NCBI RefSeq assembly: GCF_000369045.1
Contig: NZ_KB849796.1
Coordinates: forward strand, 124,001-188,000
Direction of reading: 5' to 3'
Length of the DNA: 64,000 nt
Origin: Acinetobacter pittii ATCC 19004 = CIP 70.29
GTDB taxonomy: Bacteria; Pseudomonadota; Gammaproteobacteria; Pseudomonadales; Moraxellaceae
In this document: in pieces, positions 8,737 through 18,501 of the stretch
Numbering within the stretch: position 1 is the stretch's first letter
Layout of the letters: each line of letters opens with the position of its first letter
Notes under the pieces: generated by a model
Database searches by the model: none
What the model saw: only the letters and a program-made list of their open reading frames with translations
What the model was told of the DNA's origin: nothing
Made by a program: the position numbers and the translations under genes

Positions 8737-9621
8737 ATGTCCACTTTAAACCAGAAATCTCAGCTACATGCTTTGGGTTTTCTTATTCTTGCTATGTTAA
8801 GCGTTCAAAGTAGCGCATCTTTAGCTAAAATTTTATTTCAGAACTTCCCTGTGCTCACTGTCTCTGCAATGCGCTTATGCATAGGTGCAATTATTCTTGC
8901 CATTATTTTCCAAATTTGGCGAATTAATTTTAGTCAGGTTCGCTGGAAAGCTATCTTGGCTTATGGATTTGCGCTTGCAGGAATGAACGCACTGTTTTAT
9001 CTGTCGATCGAACGCTTACCGATTGGGATCGCGGTTGCTTTTGAATTTATTGGCCCTTTAAGTGTAGCGTTATACCACGCACGTCAAAAATATGATTTTG
9101 TTTGGGTGAGCTTCGCAATTATTGGGCTGATTTTACTTTTCCCTTTCAATCAGGCTCATAGCTTAGATTGGATCGGCGTTTTATTTGCAATTAGTGCAGG
9201 GTCTTGTTGGGCGCTTTATATTATTGCCGGCCAGAAACCTTCTGGTATTTCAGGTAATCATACGGTGTGCTTGGGAATGAGTGTAGGTGCATGCATATTA
9301 TTACCCATTACCTTTTTTTCAGGCTCGATCGGTCAAGTGATAGAACTTCCCTATCTTTTTTATTTTATTGGTTTGGCCATTTTAGCCAGTGCTCTCCCAT
9401 TCTCTTTAGAAATGTTAGCACTGCGCAATTTGACACCTTTAAGCTTTGGAACATTGATGAGCCTAGAGCCCGCAGTTGCAGCACTATCTGGATTTATCTT
9501 CTTGGGTGAATATCTTTTATGGAATCAATGGCTAGCACTTGCAACCATTATCACTGCCTCTGTTGGTTGTACCGTAACCACCCAAAAAGCTCGCCAAGAA
9601 CGTGAAAAAGCAGCAAGTTAA
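8737..9621 (+). CDS. rhtA: RhtA-like amino acid exporter (EamA/DMT family)
   Basis: A 294-residue inner-membrane transporter with ten predicted helices from two EamA repeats. It closely follows E. coli RhtA, the threonine/homoserine exporter: QSSASLAKILF near residue 25, GIAVAFEFIGPLSVAL near 95, and FGTLMSLEPAVAALSGFIFL near 230 all have counterparts there. No strong ribosome site precedes the ATG, but the N-terminus fits the family. A second, related gene follows 90 bases later. Whether the substrate is threonine/homoserine or another compound is inferred from similarity. Confidence 0.78.
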   Translation: MSTLNQKSQLHALGFLILAMLSVQSSASLAKILFQNFPVLTVSAMRLCIGAIILAIIFQIWRINFSQVRWKAILAYGFALAGMNALFYLSIERLPIGIAVAFEFIGPLSVALYHARQKYDFVWVSFAIIGLILLFPFNQAHSLDWIGVLFAISAGSCWALYIIAGQKPSGISGNHTVCLGMSVGACILLPITFFSGSIGQVIELPYLFYFIGLAILASALPFSLEMLALRNLTPLSFGTLMSLEPAVAALSGFIFLGEYLLWNQWLALATIITASVGCTVTTQKARQEREKAAS

Positions 9622-9711
9622 TTTAATGAAATCTGCCAGCTAAAACATAGTATTCGTTATAATTATCCACCATTATTTTTAGACATCAGATGAAGCGCTA
9701 GAGTATTTTCC

Positions 9712-10575
9712 ATGCAAAATCTTCCAATTATTGCTGTGCTGTATATGATTTTGTCGATGGTTTCGTATCAGATCAGCGCTTCATTTGCCAAACAGCTCAT
9801 TGCGACATTAGACCCTCTCACTGTTACAATTTTAAGGCTGAGTTTTGCAACGGTTATTGTCGCAATTATGTTCCGCTCTTGGAAAATCTGGTCGCGCTTA
9901 CCCTATTTAAAATGGCGTGATTTATTGATGTACTGCGCATCTTTAGGGTTAATGAATATCCTATTTTATACCTCACTTGGAAAATTGCCCCAAGGTATTG
10001 CTGTTGGATTAGAGTTTATTGGTCCATTAGGCCTTGCGCTTCTTTCTATTAAACAAAAGAGTGACTACATTTGGGTAGCACTAGCCATGTTAGGCATTGC
10101 ACTCATGGTACCTTGGCAAAACCCTATTCAACACCATTTCTCGTATGTAGGTGCAGCATGTGCGCTAGGTGCTGGACTTTGCTGGGCCTTCTATATCTAT
10201 TTCGGTCATAAAGTTGTGACTCAAAATATCGGGATGCACGCCTTAACGATTGGGATCGGTGTATCTGCACTGGCATTATTACCAATTGGTATTTGGCATA
10301 ATGCTCCTGCATTACTTGAGACCCAGTACTGGGGTAAAGCATTACTTATTGCGGTTTTAGCGACTGCTATTCCCTATGCACTCGACTTAATGGCTCTCAA
10401 ACAACTCAATAAATTAACTTACGGGACTCTAACGAGTTTAGCACCAGCATTGGCAGCATTAACGGGTTTCTTATTACTTCACGAAGAAATCAGCACGCTG
10501 CAATGGGTGGCTTTGGCTTGTGTAATGTTGGCCTCTATTGGTGTTACTTTAAGAAGTACTAAAAAAGCTGTATAG
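9712..10575 (+). CDS. Second RhtA-like EamA family transporter
   Basis: A 287-residue DMT-superfamily permease with ten predicted helices, related to the preceding gene. QISASFAKQLI, GIAVGLEFIGPLGLALL and YGTLTSLAPALAALTGFLLL occupy the same positions as in RhtA. The pair probably arose by tandem duplication and has since diverged. The substrate may differ from that of the first copy. The stop codon is 7 bases from the convergent hemerythrin gene, with no terminator between. Confidence 0.78.
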   Translation: MQNLPIIAVLYMILSMVSYQISASFAKQLIATLDPLTVTILRLSFATVIVAIMFRSWKIWSRLPYLKWRDLLMYCASLGLMNILFYTSLGKLPQGIAVGLEFIGPLGLALLSIKQKSDYIWVALAMLGIALMVPWQNPIQHHFSYVGAACALGAGLCWAFYIYFGHKVVTQNIGMHALTIGIGVSALALLPIGIWHNAPALLETQYWGKALLIAVLATAIPYALDLMALKQLNKLTYGTLTSLAPALAALTGFLLLHEEISTLQWVALACVMLASIGVTLRSTKKAV

Positions 10576-10582
10576 GTTTACT

Positions 10583-11026
10583 CTACTGCTGCTTTTTATA
10601 CTTTTTATATTCCTTTAAATATTTATTGCCGAGTGTCTCTTTTTCGCTGTCTTTCAGAATTTTTCCGGCTTGTTGAAAAAACTTATGTTCTTCTTCTTTT
10701 AAATGATGATGGACTTTTTCACTCAACTGTTTGGCGGTTGCTAACCAGCTTGGGCTACTCATATCGGTTTGTTCAAGTTGTTCGACCAACTCATCCATTT
10801 CATGATGTTCGGATAAAGCATGTCTCGTAATATCCAAACCCACATCATCAAACATTAAAGGAATATAGAGATAACGGTCTTCGGCAACTGAATGGGCATA
10901 AAGTTCATTTTTTAATGCATCAAATAATTCTTTTCGTTCTTCGGTTAAACCATGTGTCTGGATTAATTGCTCAGAAAGGTTTCGTTGATTTTCATGGCTT
11001 TCTCTTAATGCTTCGAAAATATTCAT
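10583..11026 (-). CDS. Hemerythrin domain-containing protein
   Basis: A 147-residue cytoplasmic HHE/hemerythrin protein, a four-helix bundle that normally carries a di-iron site for O2, NO or redox sensing or for iron handling. Candidate iron ligands are the histidine in RESHENQ near the N-terminus, AHSVAED, HALSEHHEMDELVE and VHHHLKEEEHKFF. The ATG at 11026 is preferred over 11038 because GAGGAAGAG sits just before it. A lysine-rich tail ends the protein. It appears to be a single gene. The exact role is unknown. Confidence 0.82.
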   Translation of the reverse strand: MNIFEALRESHENQRNLSEQLIQTHGLTEERKELFDALKNELYAHSVAEDRYLYIPLMFDDVGLDITRHALSEHHEMDELVEQLEQTDMSSPSWLATAKQLSEKVHHHLKEEEHKFFQQAGKILKDSEKETLGNKYLKEYKKYKKQQ

Positions 11027-11189
11027 TCTCTTCCTCATTTTTAGCTAAAAAATCTTTTTTATTTCAAGGTTTATCATACGTTGAAATTTATATTATTTAA
11101 GTAGCTTAAAATGAGACTATTTTTTACACAGTTTTCTTTCTAGTAAGTTTCTGTAATGATTTTTATATTTTCAATGAGGAAAGATACAT

Positions 11190-11232
11190 AAAAAGTATGA
11201 ACTGCTCCTTAAGACCAGCTCATACTTTTTTA
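11190..11232 (-). terminator. Terminator of the TSUP permease gene
   Basis: The stem AAAAGTATGA/TCATACTTTT has a 19-base loop. T-runs on both strands suit termination of the minus-strand permease that ends at 11239. Confidence 0.75.
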
Positions 11233-11238
11233 TCTTAT

Positions 11239-12015
11239 TTAGCCTGTAACAAACATTTGATAGCCCAAACGGCAAATCAGAATACTCACCAAAATTAAAA
11301 AGATAATTCGCACAAAACCACTACCGTATTTAAGCGCGGTACGCACCCCAACAATAGAACCTAGCACGTTAGCCGCCGCCATCATTAAACCAATATGTAA
11401 AATAGCGTGACCAGTTGGGATGAGGAAACTCAATGCAGCTAAGTTAGTCATAAAATTACCGATTTTTGACAAAGCTGAAGCATGTAAGAAATCAACTTGT
11501 AAAAAACGAATAAAGAAGAAAATAAAGAAACTACCTGTACCTGGCCCAAAAATACCGTCATAAAAACCAATAGCCAAACTACCGATACCAGCTAAAATTA
11601 ACATTTTCGTGGTAATTTTTTGCTCGGTATGAACTTGACCGAAGTTCTTTTTAACTAGGGTATAAATCGCAATCACAATCAACATTACGAAAACGAAAGG
11701 ACGCAATACCGATTGAGGAATAAGTGATAAGCATGCCGCGCCGGCAAAAGAACTAATCAAGGCACAAATGGCAATAACGGCTAAAAGCTTCCATTGCAAC
11801 TTTACTTTTTTAGCAAATGTATAAGCCGCTGATGCAGTACCAAAAATGGATGAGACTTTATTGGTACCAATCACCGTAGCAGTCGACATGTTAGGAAAAG
11901 TGCTCATGATCCCCGGAATCTGGATAAGTCCACCGCCGCCTACAGCAGCATCAATTGCTCCTGCAGTAAACGCAAAAAAGATCAAACTAAGGATAACGTC
12001 CCATTCCATGCCCAT
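11239..12015 (-). CDS. TSUP family permease (TauE/SafE, YfcA-like)
   Basis: A 258-residue membrane protein of the TauE/SafE (TSUP) family, members of which move sulfite, sulfonates or other small organic anions. About eight hydrophobic helices are visible. The two family repeats carry GAIDAAVGGGGLIQIPGI near residue 20 and GFYDGIFGPGTGSFFIFF near 155. It lies 19 bases after the truB stop and probably shares its transcript. The substrate cannot be told from sequence. The start could also be the ATG two codons downstream. Confidence 0.85.
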   Translation of the reverse strand: MGMEWDVILSLIFFAFTAGAIDAAVGGGGLIQIPGIMSTFPNMSTATVIGTNKVSSIFGTASAAYTFAKKVKLQWKLLAVIAICALISSFAGAACLSLIPQSVLRPFVFVMLIVIAIYTLVKKNFGQVHTEQKITTKMLILAGIGSLAIGFYDGIFGPGTGSFFIFFFIRFLQVDFLHASALSKIGNFMTNLAALSFLIPTGHAILHIGLMMAAANVLGSIVGVRTALKYGSGFVRIIFLILVSILICRLGYQMFVTG

Positions 12016-12034
12016 GCTCTATACTCTACATCTA

Positions 12035-12940
12035 CTACAAATTTAAGATACGCTTAGGTACCAACCGTTTTTTATCGGTAATCTCGGCTAAGCCTAAACA
12101 GCGCTCACCCGAAAACACCAAAACTTCTGCTTCTGCAGAATGCTCAATATTGCTTTCTAAACCGTTGCAAAAATATTTTTCACGCCCTTCTGGAACCTGA
12201 ATTTTTAAGAAATGGTCAACTGGTGCATAAACTGGAAGTAGCAGAGCTTCTCTTTGCTCTTCTGTTAAACTTTCCAGATATTCAATGGTATAACTCGGTA
12301 TAAGCTCAAAATGTCCTGTTTGAGTCCGGTTCAGCATCGTTAAATGCCCACCACAACCAATTGCTTCACCAATATCTTCACCTAGTACACGGATGTATGT
12401 ACCTTTAGAACAGGTTACATCCAGAGTGATACTATTTTCGGTAAATTCAATAAGCTCTAAAGCATAAATCGTGACTGGACGCGCTTCACGCTCAATCTCT
12501 ATACCTTTTCTCGCCAGCTCATATAACGGCTTACCTTCTTTTTTCAAAGCCGAATACATAGGTGGAACTTGCTGAATATCACCTCTAAACTTTTCTAAAG
12601 TTTGTTCAATAAGTTCTTGGTTAAGAACAGGAATAGGACGCTCTTGTAAAATCTCCCCTTCCACATCACCTGTTGTTGTGGTCTGTCCCAATCGAACAGT
12701 GGTTTGATAACGCTTTGTTGAGTCCAGCAAATAATGTGAGAACTTGGTTGCCTCTCCCAAACAAATCGGGAGCAAACCTGTCGCCAAGGGGTCTAACGCT
12801 CCAGTATGGCCTGCTTTTTGGGCGCGATATAACCAACGCACTTTTTGCAAAGCCGCATTTGAACTTAAGCCTAATGGTTTATTTAATAGAAATACACCAC
12901 TGATATGGCGACGAGAAATTTTTTGATTTTTTGTCGTCAT
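12035..12940 (-). CDS. truB: tRNA pseudouridine(55) synthase TruB
   Basis: A 301-residue enzyme that makes pseudouridine 55 in the T-loop of tRNAs. The catalytic aspartate is D50 in [41 protein letters not shown] sequence and [15 protein letters not shown] are typical TruB blocks. The C-terminal part (about 245-301) resembles a PUA-like domain. In many bacteria truB follows rbfA; here it stands apart, next to a TSUP permease gene. Confidence 0.95.
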   Translation of the reverse strand: MTTKNQKISRRHISGVFLLNKPLGLSSNAALQKVRWLYRAQKAGHTGALDPLATGLLPICLGEATKFSHYLLDSTKRYQTTVRLGQTTTTGDVEGEILQERPIPVLNQELIEQTLEKFRGDIQQVPPMYSALKKEGKPLYELARKGIEIEREARPVTIYALELIEFTENSITLDVTCSKGTYIRVLGEDIGEAIGCGGHLTMLNRTQTGHFELIPSYTIEYLESLTEEQREALLLPVYAPVDHFLKIQVPEGREKYFCNGLESNIEHSAEAEVLVFSGERCLGLAEITDKKRLVPKRILNL

Positions 12941-13093
12941 TTTTACTGGAACACAAAGCTAGAAAAAAGTGCCGACATGTTAGCAAATTCGGCAAGATAT
13001 TTTCACAATATTTAGGTGCCTTTTCACTTATTTTATGGCACATTAATGATCGAGTAAAAAAACAACAAATTAAAACTTAAGGAAGATATCTTT

Positions 13094-14125
13094 ATGCAAG
13101 GGATGCAGAAGAAGGTATTGTGGTGCGTGCTCGGATTTTTTATTTTGAGCCTCATTGCATGTGTATATTGGTTAAGTCCTGATTCAAAAAACACATCACC
13201 CCAAGTCAGTGAAAAGACAGCTCAAAATTTAGCATCAGCTCCACCCAAAAATAACTCAACGCTAAATCCAGATGTTTACCATAGTAAAAGTCAGCAAGAT
13301 ACTGAAGTTAACTGTCAGTTAAAACTTGATAGTTCCCAACATTTGGTTGTTAACAGTCAAACTCGTGACTGCTTTGAATATTTTATTACTCAATATGGAG
13401 AAAATGATTTAGAGCAAATTAAAAATCACTTTGGGAAATTTATTCAAGGAAAATATTTAGAGCCCGCTCGCTCACAGATATTGGATTTATGGGCCCGTTA
13501 CTTAAGATATCGCGAACAGCTTGCTCAAATCCAAACGCCTCCATCAAAACAACAAGATAAAAATTATTTTCAAAAAATCTTTAATTCAATTCAAGATCTA
13601 AGAAAACGTTTCTTTTCGGCCGCTGAAATTGATGGACTCTTCTCAAATGAAGATATCTATCAGAACTACACGCTTGATCGTATGCAAATACTTGAGGACT
13701 CTTCTTTAAGCGAAATTGGAAAGGCTCAAAAGCTTAAAGAACGCTTTGAACAGCTACCAGAAGACTGGCAACAAAACCTACAAGAACTCTCTAAACTTGA
13801 TGACTTACATGCACTGACCAAACAAATTAAAGCACGTCATGGTTCAGCAGAGGAGCTTCGGCAGATGCGTACAGCACTTGTTGGAGCCGAGGCGACTCAA
13901 CGATTAGAAACTTTAGATACACAGCGTAGTGCTTGGCAGCAAAGGGTCACAAGTTACTTGAGTGGACGAGATGAAATTATTAAAAGCAATATGAGCGATA
14001 GTGCTAAAAACCAAGCCATACAACAATTACGCCAACAACAATTTAACTCATCACAAGAACAGTTAAGACTTCGAACTTTTGAAACGGTCCATGATCAGGG
14101 AGGTGAACTACCATTTAATTATTAA
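13094..14125 (+). CDS. lifO: Lipase chaperone (lipase-specific foldase)
   Basis: A 343-residue membrane-anchored periplasmic foldase that helps the partner lipase fold before type II secretion. One N-terminal helix (about residues 8-27) is followed by a polar linker and then a largely helical domain rich in Q, E, R and K. The RxxFF(S/D)AxE family motif is visible as RKRFFSAAEIDGLFSNED at about residues 173-190. AAGGAAGAT precedes the ATG at 13094. A second ATG is three codons later. The lipase gene follows 82 bases downstream; this chaperone-first order is known in Acinetobacter. The gene is also called lipB. Confidence 0.92.
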   Translation: MQGMQKKVLWCVLGFFILSLIACVYWLSPDSKNTSPQVSEKTAQNLASAPPKNNSTLNPDVYHSKSQQDTEVNCQLKLDSSQHLVVNSQTRDCFEYFITQYGENDLEQIKNHFGKFIQGKYLEPARSQILDLWARYLRYREQLAQIQTPPSKQQDKNYFQKIFNSIQDLRKRFFSAAEIDGLFSNEDIYQNYTLDRMQILEDSSLSEIGKAQKLKERFEQLPEDWQQNLQELSKLDDLHALTKQIKARHGSAEELRQMRTALVGAEATQRLETLDTQRSAWQQRVTSYLSGRDEIIKSNMSDSAKNQAIQQLRQQQFNSSQEQLRLRTFETVHDQGGELPFNY

Positions 14126-14207
14126 GCCTTTTCTTTTAGGAACTGGCTAAACAAGCACTAGCAGTAAGAAGCTGCTTTTCATACAAAATAAAAATAGTGA
14201 GTAAAAA

Positions 14208-15182
14208 ATGAAAAGGAAGTTAACGTTTTTTTGCGCTGCAATGCTCTCAGGATTGAGTATTTCAGCGGCCCATGCCACAAATGCTGAACAAGTTAAAAAC
14301 TCGTTCGTCTATTCATCTTATGCGCAAACCAAATATCCACTGGTTTTTAACCACGGTATGGCAGGTTTTAACCGAGTTGGGACAGATACACTTGGTCTCG
14401 ATTACTGGTACCAAATCCTTCCTGATCTGGCTCGTAATGGAGGAAATGTCTGGGCAACCAGAGTGTCGCCTTTTAACTCAACAGAAGTGCGTGGTGAACA
14501 ACTTGCCCAGCAAGTAGAAGAGATTATTGCCATTACTGGTAAGCCTAAAGTCAACTTGATCGGTCATAGCCATGGGGGCCCGACAATTCGCTATGTGGCC
14601 GGTATCATGCCAGAAAAAGTTGCCTCACTCACTACAATTGGTGCGCCTCATAAGGGATCACCAATGGCAGATGTCATCCTGAATGTCGAGGGTACTCCTC
14701 TATCTGGACTGGCAACGCTAGTAAACTGGTTTTCAGCCGCAATTACTTGGGCAGGAGGCCTAGACCCAACAAGCTATCCGCACGACTCTTTAGCCGGAGC
14801 TCATAGCTTATCAACTCAAGGTTCAGCTCAATTTAATGCTCAATTCCCTATGGGTGTACCAACTACTTCTTGTGGTGAAGGGACATACCAAGAGAAAGGT
14901 ATTTATATGTATTCTTTCTCGGGGAATAAAGCGCTGACCAACCCATTAGATCCATTTGATATTGCGCTTACAGGCAGTAGTTTAGTAGTCGATCCATTTG
15001 GTGATAATGATGGACTTGTTTCCCGATGCAGTGCCAAATTTGGTAAAACAATTCGTGATGATTACAACTGGAATCATTTAGATGAAGTGAACCAAGTACT
15101 TGGTATACGCTCTATTTTCGCTTCCGATCCTGTATCAGTTTATCGTCAACACGCAAACCGTTTGAAACTTCAAGGACTATAG
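14208..15182 (+). CDS. lipA: Secreted triacylglycerol lipase
   Basis: A 324-residue alpha/beta-hydrolase lipase of subfamily I. A Sec signal peptide ends at about AHA in residues 20-24. The nucleophile is S121 in the elbow GHSHGG. NHGMAGF near residue 48 supplies the oxyanion region. The later GDNDGLV and NWNHLDEVNQ hold the likely catalytic Asp and His. Two cysteines (TTSCGEG and SRCSAKF) fit the conserved disulfide. It should be exported by Sec, folded with the upstream chaperone, and released by the type II system. A strong terminator follows. Confidence 0.95.
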   Translation: MKRKLTFFCAAMLSGLSISAAHATNAEQVKNSFVYSSYAQTKYPLVFNHGMAGFNRVGTDTLGLDYWYQILPDLARNGGNVWATRVSPFNSTEVRGEQLAQQVEEIIAITGKPKVNLIGHSHGGPTIRYVAGIMPEKVASLTTIGAPHKGSPMADVILNVEGTPLSGLATLVNWFSAAITWAGGLDPTSYPHDSLAGAHSLSTQGSAQFNAQFPMGVPTTSCGEGTYQEKGIYMYSFSGNKALTNPLDPFDIALTGSSLVVDPFGDNDGLVSRCSAKFGKTIRDDYNWNHLDEVNQVLGIRSIFASDPVSVYRQHANRLKLQGL

Positions 15183-15191
15183 TTTTTAAAC

Positions 15192-15220
15192 AAAAAATGC
15201 GCCAAAAGGCGCATTTTTTT
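15192..15220. terminator. Bidirectional terminator between lipA and rplS
   Basis: AAAATGCGCC and GGCGCATTTT pair around AAAA, with a T-run on each strand. It separates convergent lipA and the rpsP-rplS operon. Confidence 0.93.
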
Positions 15221-15233
15221 ACTCGCTATAAGC

Positions 15234-15602
15234 TTACGCTTTACGAGCTGGTAATTTTTCACGAATACGTGCAGCTTTACCAGACAAGTCACGAAGGTAG
15301 TAAAGTTTAGCACGACGAACGTCACCACGACGTTTCACTTCGATTTTAGCAACAACTGGTGAGTGAGTTTGGAATACACGCTCAACACCAACACCGCTAG
15401 AAATTTTACGTACTGTGAACGCAGAGTTCAAACCACGGTTTTTCTTAGCGATTACAACACCTTCAAATGCTTGAAGACGTTCACGATCACCCTCTTTTAC
15501 TTTTACTTGAACGATGACAGTGTCACCAGGAGCAAAAGCAGGGATATCAGATTTTAACTGTGCATTTTCAACAGCTTGAACTAAAGGATGTTTACCACTC
15601 AT
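15234..15602 (-). CDS. rplS: 50S ribosomal protein L19
   Basis: A 122-residue large-subunit protein at the interface with the small subunit. The sequence [33 protein letters not shown] and [21 protein letters not shown] blocks are diagnostic. The ATG at 15602 with GGAGAT upstream is the true start; the open frame continues 24 codons further without support. It is the last gene of rpsP-rimM-trmD-rplS, but a 219-base gap separates it from trmD. Confidence 0.96.
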   Translation of the reverse strand: MSGKHPLVQAVENAQLKSDIPAFAPGDTVIVQVKVKEGDRERLQAFEGVVIAKKNRGLNSAFTVRKISSGVGVERVFQTHSPVVAKIEVKRRGDVRRAKLYYLRDLSGKAARIREKLPARKA

Positions 15603-15821
15603 TGTGGGAATCTCCAATATGTGCGGAGTCAGAAGAGGTCTGAATTTCCGCTGGGGATAGAGGCTAAAGCGCATATCAACCCGTTTATCTTTCCCTTTAC
15701 GACAATATGTCTATAAAGAGCCTTTAAATTTACATAAAACTATTCAATAAATAGAATTATGCTTTAACTCGAAGCATTGCTTCTCGTCTTGTTGCAGAAC
15801 TTTCGTTCTTGAGAATAACGA

Positions 15822-16577
15822 TTAAGAATTACCGTCATTCTCTTGCGTATCTTTTAGCCATTTCTTTTGCTGCTTAGTCAACTCAACCTTTGCAACTAAC
15901 TCAGGTCGACGCTCTAGAGTTCGTTGATATCGCTGCAAAAAACGCCATTTTTCAATATTGCCATGATGTCCAGATTTTAATACCTCTGGCACATCCAGCC
16001 CTTCAAAATGGTCAGGCTTTGTATATTGTGGACAATCTAAAAGACCGTCAACAAAAGAATCTTGTACTGCTGATTGTTCATCTGACATTACATTCGGCAA
16101 ACGGCGAATAATACTGTCAAGTAACACCATAGCGGGCAGTTCACCACCAGATAGAACATAATCACCAATTGACCATTCTTGATCAACATAATGCTGGATC
16201 AAACGTTCATCGACTCCTTCATAACGTCCACACAGTACAATTAAGCCGTCATAATCAACAAACTGCTGTACTGCCTGTTCATTTAAGGTTTTGCCTTGTG
16301 GGGACATATACACCACAGGAACATGAACATGTCCTGCTTGTGAGGCAAGCTGTTTGGCATGTGCAATTGCTTTCGCCAAAGGCTCAGCCATCATCACCAT
16401 ACCTGGGCCGCCACCAAATGGACGTTCATCCACTCTTCTGTAGTTTCCCTCAGCAAAATCACGAGGATTAATACAAGTGACTTGTACAATATCTCGTTTT
16501 GCCGCACGTCCGCTGATGCCGTAGGCTGTAATCGCTTCAAACATTTCAGGAAAAAGCGTAATGACTGCAAAAAACAT
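15822..16577 (-). CDS. trmD: tRNA (guanine(37)-N1)-methyltransferase TrmD
   Basis: A 251-residue SPOUT-class enzyme that methylates G37 next to the anticodon using SAM and so prevents +1 frameshifting. [25 protein letters not shown] and [14 protein letters not shown] (trefoil-knot SAM site) are visible. The ATG at 16577 follows a GAGGAG site; a GTG one codon earlier is less likely. It follows rimM by about 40 bases in the operon. Confidence 0.96.
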   Translation of the reverse strand: MFFAVITLFPEMFEAITAYGISGRAAKRDIVQVTCINPRDFAEGNYRRVDERPFGGGPGMVMMAEPLAKAIAHAKQLASQAGHVHVPVVYMSPQGKTLNEQAVQQFVDYDGLIVLCGRYEGVDERLIQHYVDQEWSIGDYVLSGGELPAMVLLDSIIRRLPNVMSDEQSAVQDSFVDGLLDCPQYTKPDHFEGLDVPEVLKSGHHGNIEKWRFLQRYQRTLERRPELVAKVELTKQQKKWLKDTQENDGNS

Positions 16578-16619
16578 CACAGACTCCTCTATTTTCCTGC
16601 TGTATTAATCCTAAAAGGA

Positions 16620-17168
16620 TTAATAATCTACGCCCCAATTGACGTAAATACGACCAGCTTCAAGATCAACACGTTGTACTACATCTTTATGCCAAGGAAT
16701 CATGCGCTCTTCTGAATCAATGCTATCTGGGGTAGCATGCACCACCATCACATCATTAGCTCCAGTTTCAAACAACTCATGAATTTTCCCTAAGTTTACT
16801 TCCTGTTCTTCTTCATCAAGACCTAATACAGTTAAGCCCTTTAAATCTGACCAGTAGTATTCATCTACATCTGCTTTTGGCAGTTGAGACTTAGCAATCC
16901 AGATATTAGCGCCAACCAAGCTTTCCGCCCCAGTGCGATCACTCACACCTTTCAACGCAACAACTAGGCCTTTGCCATGTGGTTTCCAACGTTTTACATC
17001 TATTGTTTGCCAACCAACCTTGGTCTCAATGTACCAAGGCAGGTAGTCAAACATGTTGCTCATAGGTTCTGTATTTGAATACACCCAGAGCCACCCATTC
17101 AATCCATAAGCTGAACGTAACTGTCCAATCTGAATACGATCTTCGGGAACATTCTGTGTTGATGTCAT
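16620..17168 (-). CDS. rimM: Ribosome maturation factor RimM
   Basis: A 182-residue factor that binds S19 and assists maturation of the 30S head. The N-terminal RimM domain has IGQLRSAYGLNGWLWVYS near residue 13. The PRC-barrel-like C-terminus has DEYYWSDLKGLTV near residue 102 and ERMIPWHKDVV near 153. It lies 19 bases downstream of rpsP and upstream of trmD, the usual order. Confidence 0.95.
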   Translation of the reverse strand: MTSTQNVPEDRIQIGQLRSAYGLNGWLWVYSNTEPMSNMFDYLPWYIETKVGWQTIDVKRWKPHGKGLVVALKGVSDRTGAESLVGANIWIAKSQLPKADVDEYYWSDLKGLTVLGLDEEEQEVNLGKIHELFETGANDVMVVHATPDSIDSEERMIPWHKDVVQRVDLEAGRIYVNWGVDY

Positions 17169-17187
17169 GGGCTACCTACTACAAAAA

Positions 17188-17439
17188 TTATGCAGTAGCT
17201 TTTTTAGCTTGAGCAGCTAAAGAAGCAACACGTTCAGAAGGTTGAGCACCTTGAGAAACCCAGTGAGCAAAACGGTCTGCATCTAAACGAAGTTTTTCTG
17301 CTTGACCTTGTGCAGTCGGGTTAAAGAAACCGATACGCTCGATGAAACGACCATCACGTGCATTGCGGCTGTCAGTCACAACGATTTGATAGAATGGACG
17401 TTTTTTTGCGCCGCCACGTGCTAAACGAATAACAACCAT
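17188..17439 (-). CDS. rpsP: 30S ribosomal protein S16
   Basis: An 83-residue small-subunit assembly protein. The start [20 protein letters not shown] and [13 protein letters not shown] are diagnostic. The ATG at 17439 is chosen because S16 begins there; the open frame extends 18 codons upstream without support. It is the first gene of the rpsP-rimM-trmD-rplS operon. The promoter must lie between here and 17586, but I could not place it with confidence. Confidence 0.96.
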   Translation of the reverse strand: MVVIRLARGGAKKRPFYQIVVTDSRNARDGRFIERIGFFNPTAQGQAEKLRLDADRFAHWVSQGAQPSERVASLAAQAKKATA

Positions 17440-17586
17440 GATAAAAGCCTTATAATTCTTACGGATTATCCCTGCGCCGACCATCGGCAACACTTCAAAC
17501 CCCTTTCATAGAGGGCGACATTCTACGTGATTTTCGCCCTGAAAGAAAGATTATTTTTTGAGTTATCCGCAGTTTTGAATTTAAAA

Positions 17587-18012
17587 TTACTGTAGCCAAT
17601 TTGATGTGGCAGATAACGCACAATCAGTTGCACCTTTTGCCCAAAATTTTTGCCCTTGATCATTAAGACAAATGATCCCATCACCAGCTTGAGAACTAGT
17701 AGCAATAGGTGTAGCCGTTAACACCCAGCTTGAATCAGTTATACTAGAAAAAGCTAAGTTATATAAGGCTTGACCTTGTTGAGGGCTGACACTAGAACCA
17801 TAAATCGAAGTAATCGTCGCATTCGATGGATAACGATTGTGAACTATTTTTTCTGCTTCTAATGTTTGGGCAATATTCATCATTTCAGATTGAACAGCTG
17901 TACGATGCCCTTTGCGTAAATATTGCAAATATGAAGGTGTCGCTATAGCTGCTAAAATTGCAATTATTGCTACTACAATCATAAGTTCTATTAAGGTAAA
18001 ACCATTCTTCAT
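17587..18012 (-). CDS. Type IV pilin-like protein (minor pilin)
   Basis: A 141-residue prepilin. The class III signal MKNG is followed by [18 protein letters not shown], with cleavage by PilD after G and Glu5 of the mature protein present. Two C-terminal cysteines (IICLND and TDCALS) fit the pilin disulfide loop. The ATG at 18012 overlaps the stop of the preceding pilin gene as ATGA, which supports it over a TTG two codons earlier and implies translational coupling. It is the last gene of the minor-pilin operon. By position it may match a ComF/PilE-type pilin of Acinetobacter competence systems. Confidence 0.87.
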   Translation of the reverse strand: MKNGFTLIELMIVVAIIAILAAIATPSYLQYLRKGHRTAVQSEMMNIAQTLEAEKIVHNRYPSNATITSIYGSSVSPQQGQALYNLAFSSITDSSWVLTATPIATSSQAGDGIICLNDQGQKFWAKGATDCALSATSNWLQ

Positions 18013-18491
18013 TGCCAACTCTCACTATTTGTTTCACATAAATTGCAAGTGACTGTTCCCCCACAGTCATTATCAACAGCCGTAGCTGTTAAACTTTGGC
18101 AACGCAAACCTGAATTCTTAGCAATAAAATTAAAGTTTCTTGAATCTGTAGTTGTCGCTTTAATGACCCATGTTTGCCCATTTGCAGCAGCATTCGTCAA
18201 TAAATTTCCTGTCGTCGTATCATCACTAATTTCAATCGTATAACCACCCCGTGGCAAAGTTACAGATGTGGTGGTAAATCCTCTATAGGTAAAGTTCTTG
18301 GATTTATGCCGTTCCAACTGTTCTGCCAATTTTAGAATTTCACCTTTAGCAGCAGAAGCCGTCGCTCTACGGCTATAACTTTGATATGAAGGGATAGCAA
18401 TCGAAGCAAAAATAGCGACAATCACGATGACAACCATGAGCTCAATCAAGGTAACACCCTGATTAAACCGCAGAATATAATATTTATTCAT
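18009..18491 (-). CDS. pilE: Minor type IV pilin PilE
   Basis: A 160-residue prepilin with signal MNKYYILRFNQG and mature start VTLIELMVVIVIVAIFASIA (Glu5 present; valine replaces the usual first phenylalanine). The C-terminal region contains four cysteines (LRCQS, DNDCGGTVTCNLCET). It follows pilY1 by 10 bases and overlaps the next pilin gene by four. By synteny with the Pseudomonas fimU-pilVWXY1-E cluster it is PilE, part of the tip or priming complex. Confidence 0.85.
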   Translation of the reverse strand: MNKYYILRFNQGVTLIELMVVIVIVAIFASIAIPSYQSYSRRATASAAKGEILKLAEQLERHKSKNFTYRGFTTTSVTLPRGGYTIEISDDTTTGNLLTNAAANGQTWVIKATTTDSRNFNFIAKNSGLRCQSLTATAVDNDCGGTVTCNLCETNSESWQ

Positions 18492-18501
18492 CAGTCATCC
18501 C

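Noticed and set aside
17523..17705. 60-codon frame overlapping the 3' end of the last pilin gene
   Set aside because: It is out of frame with the pilin, lacks motifs, and lies mostly inside the pilin coding sequence.
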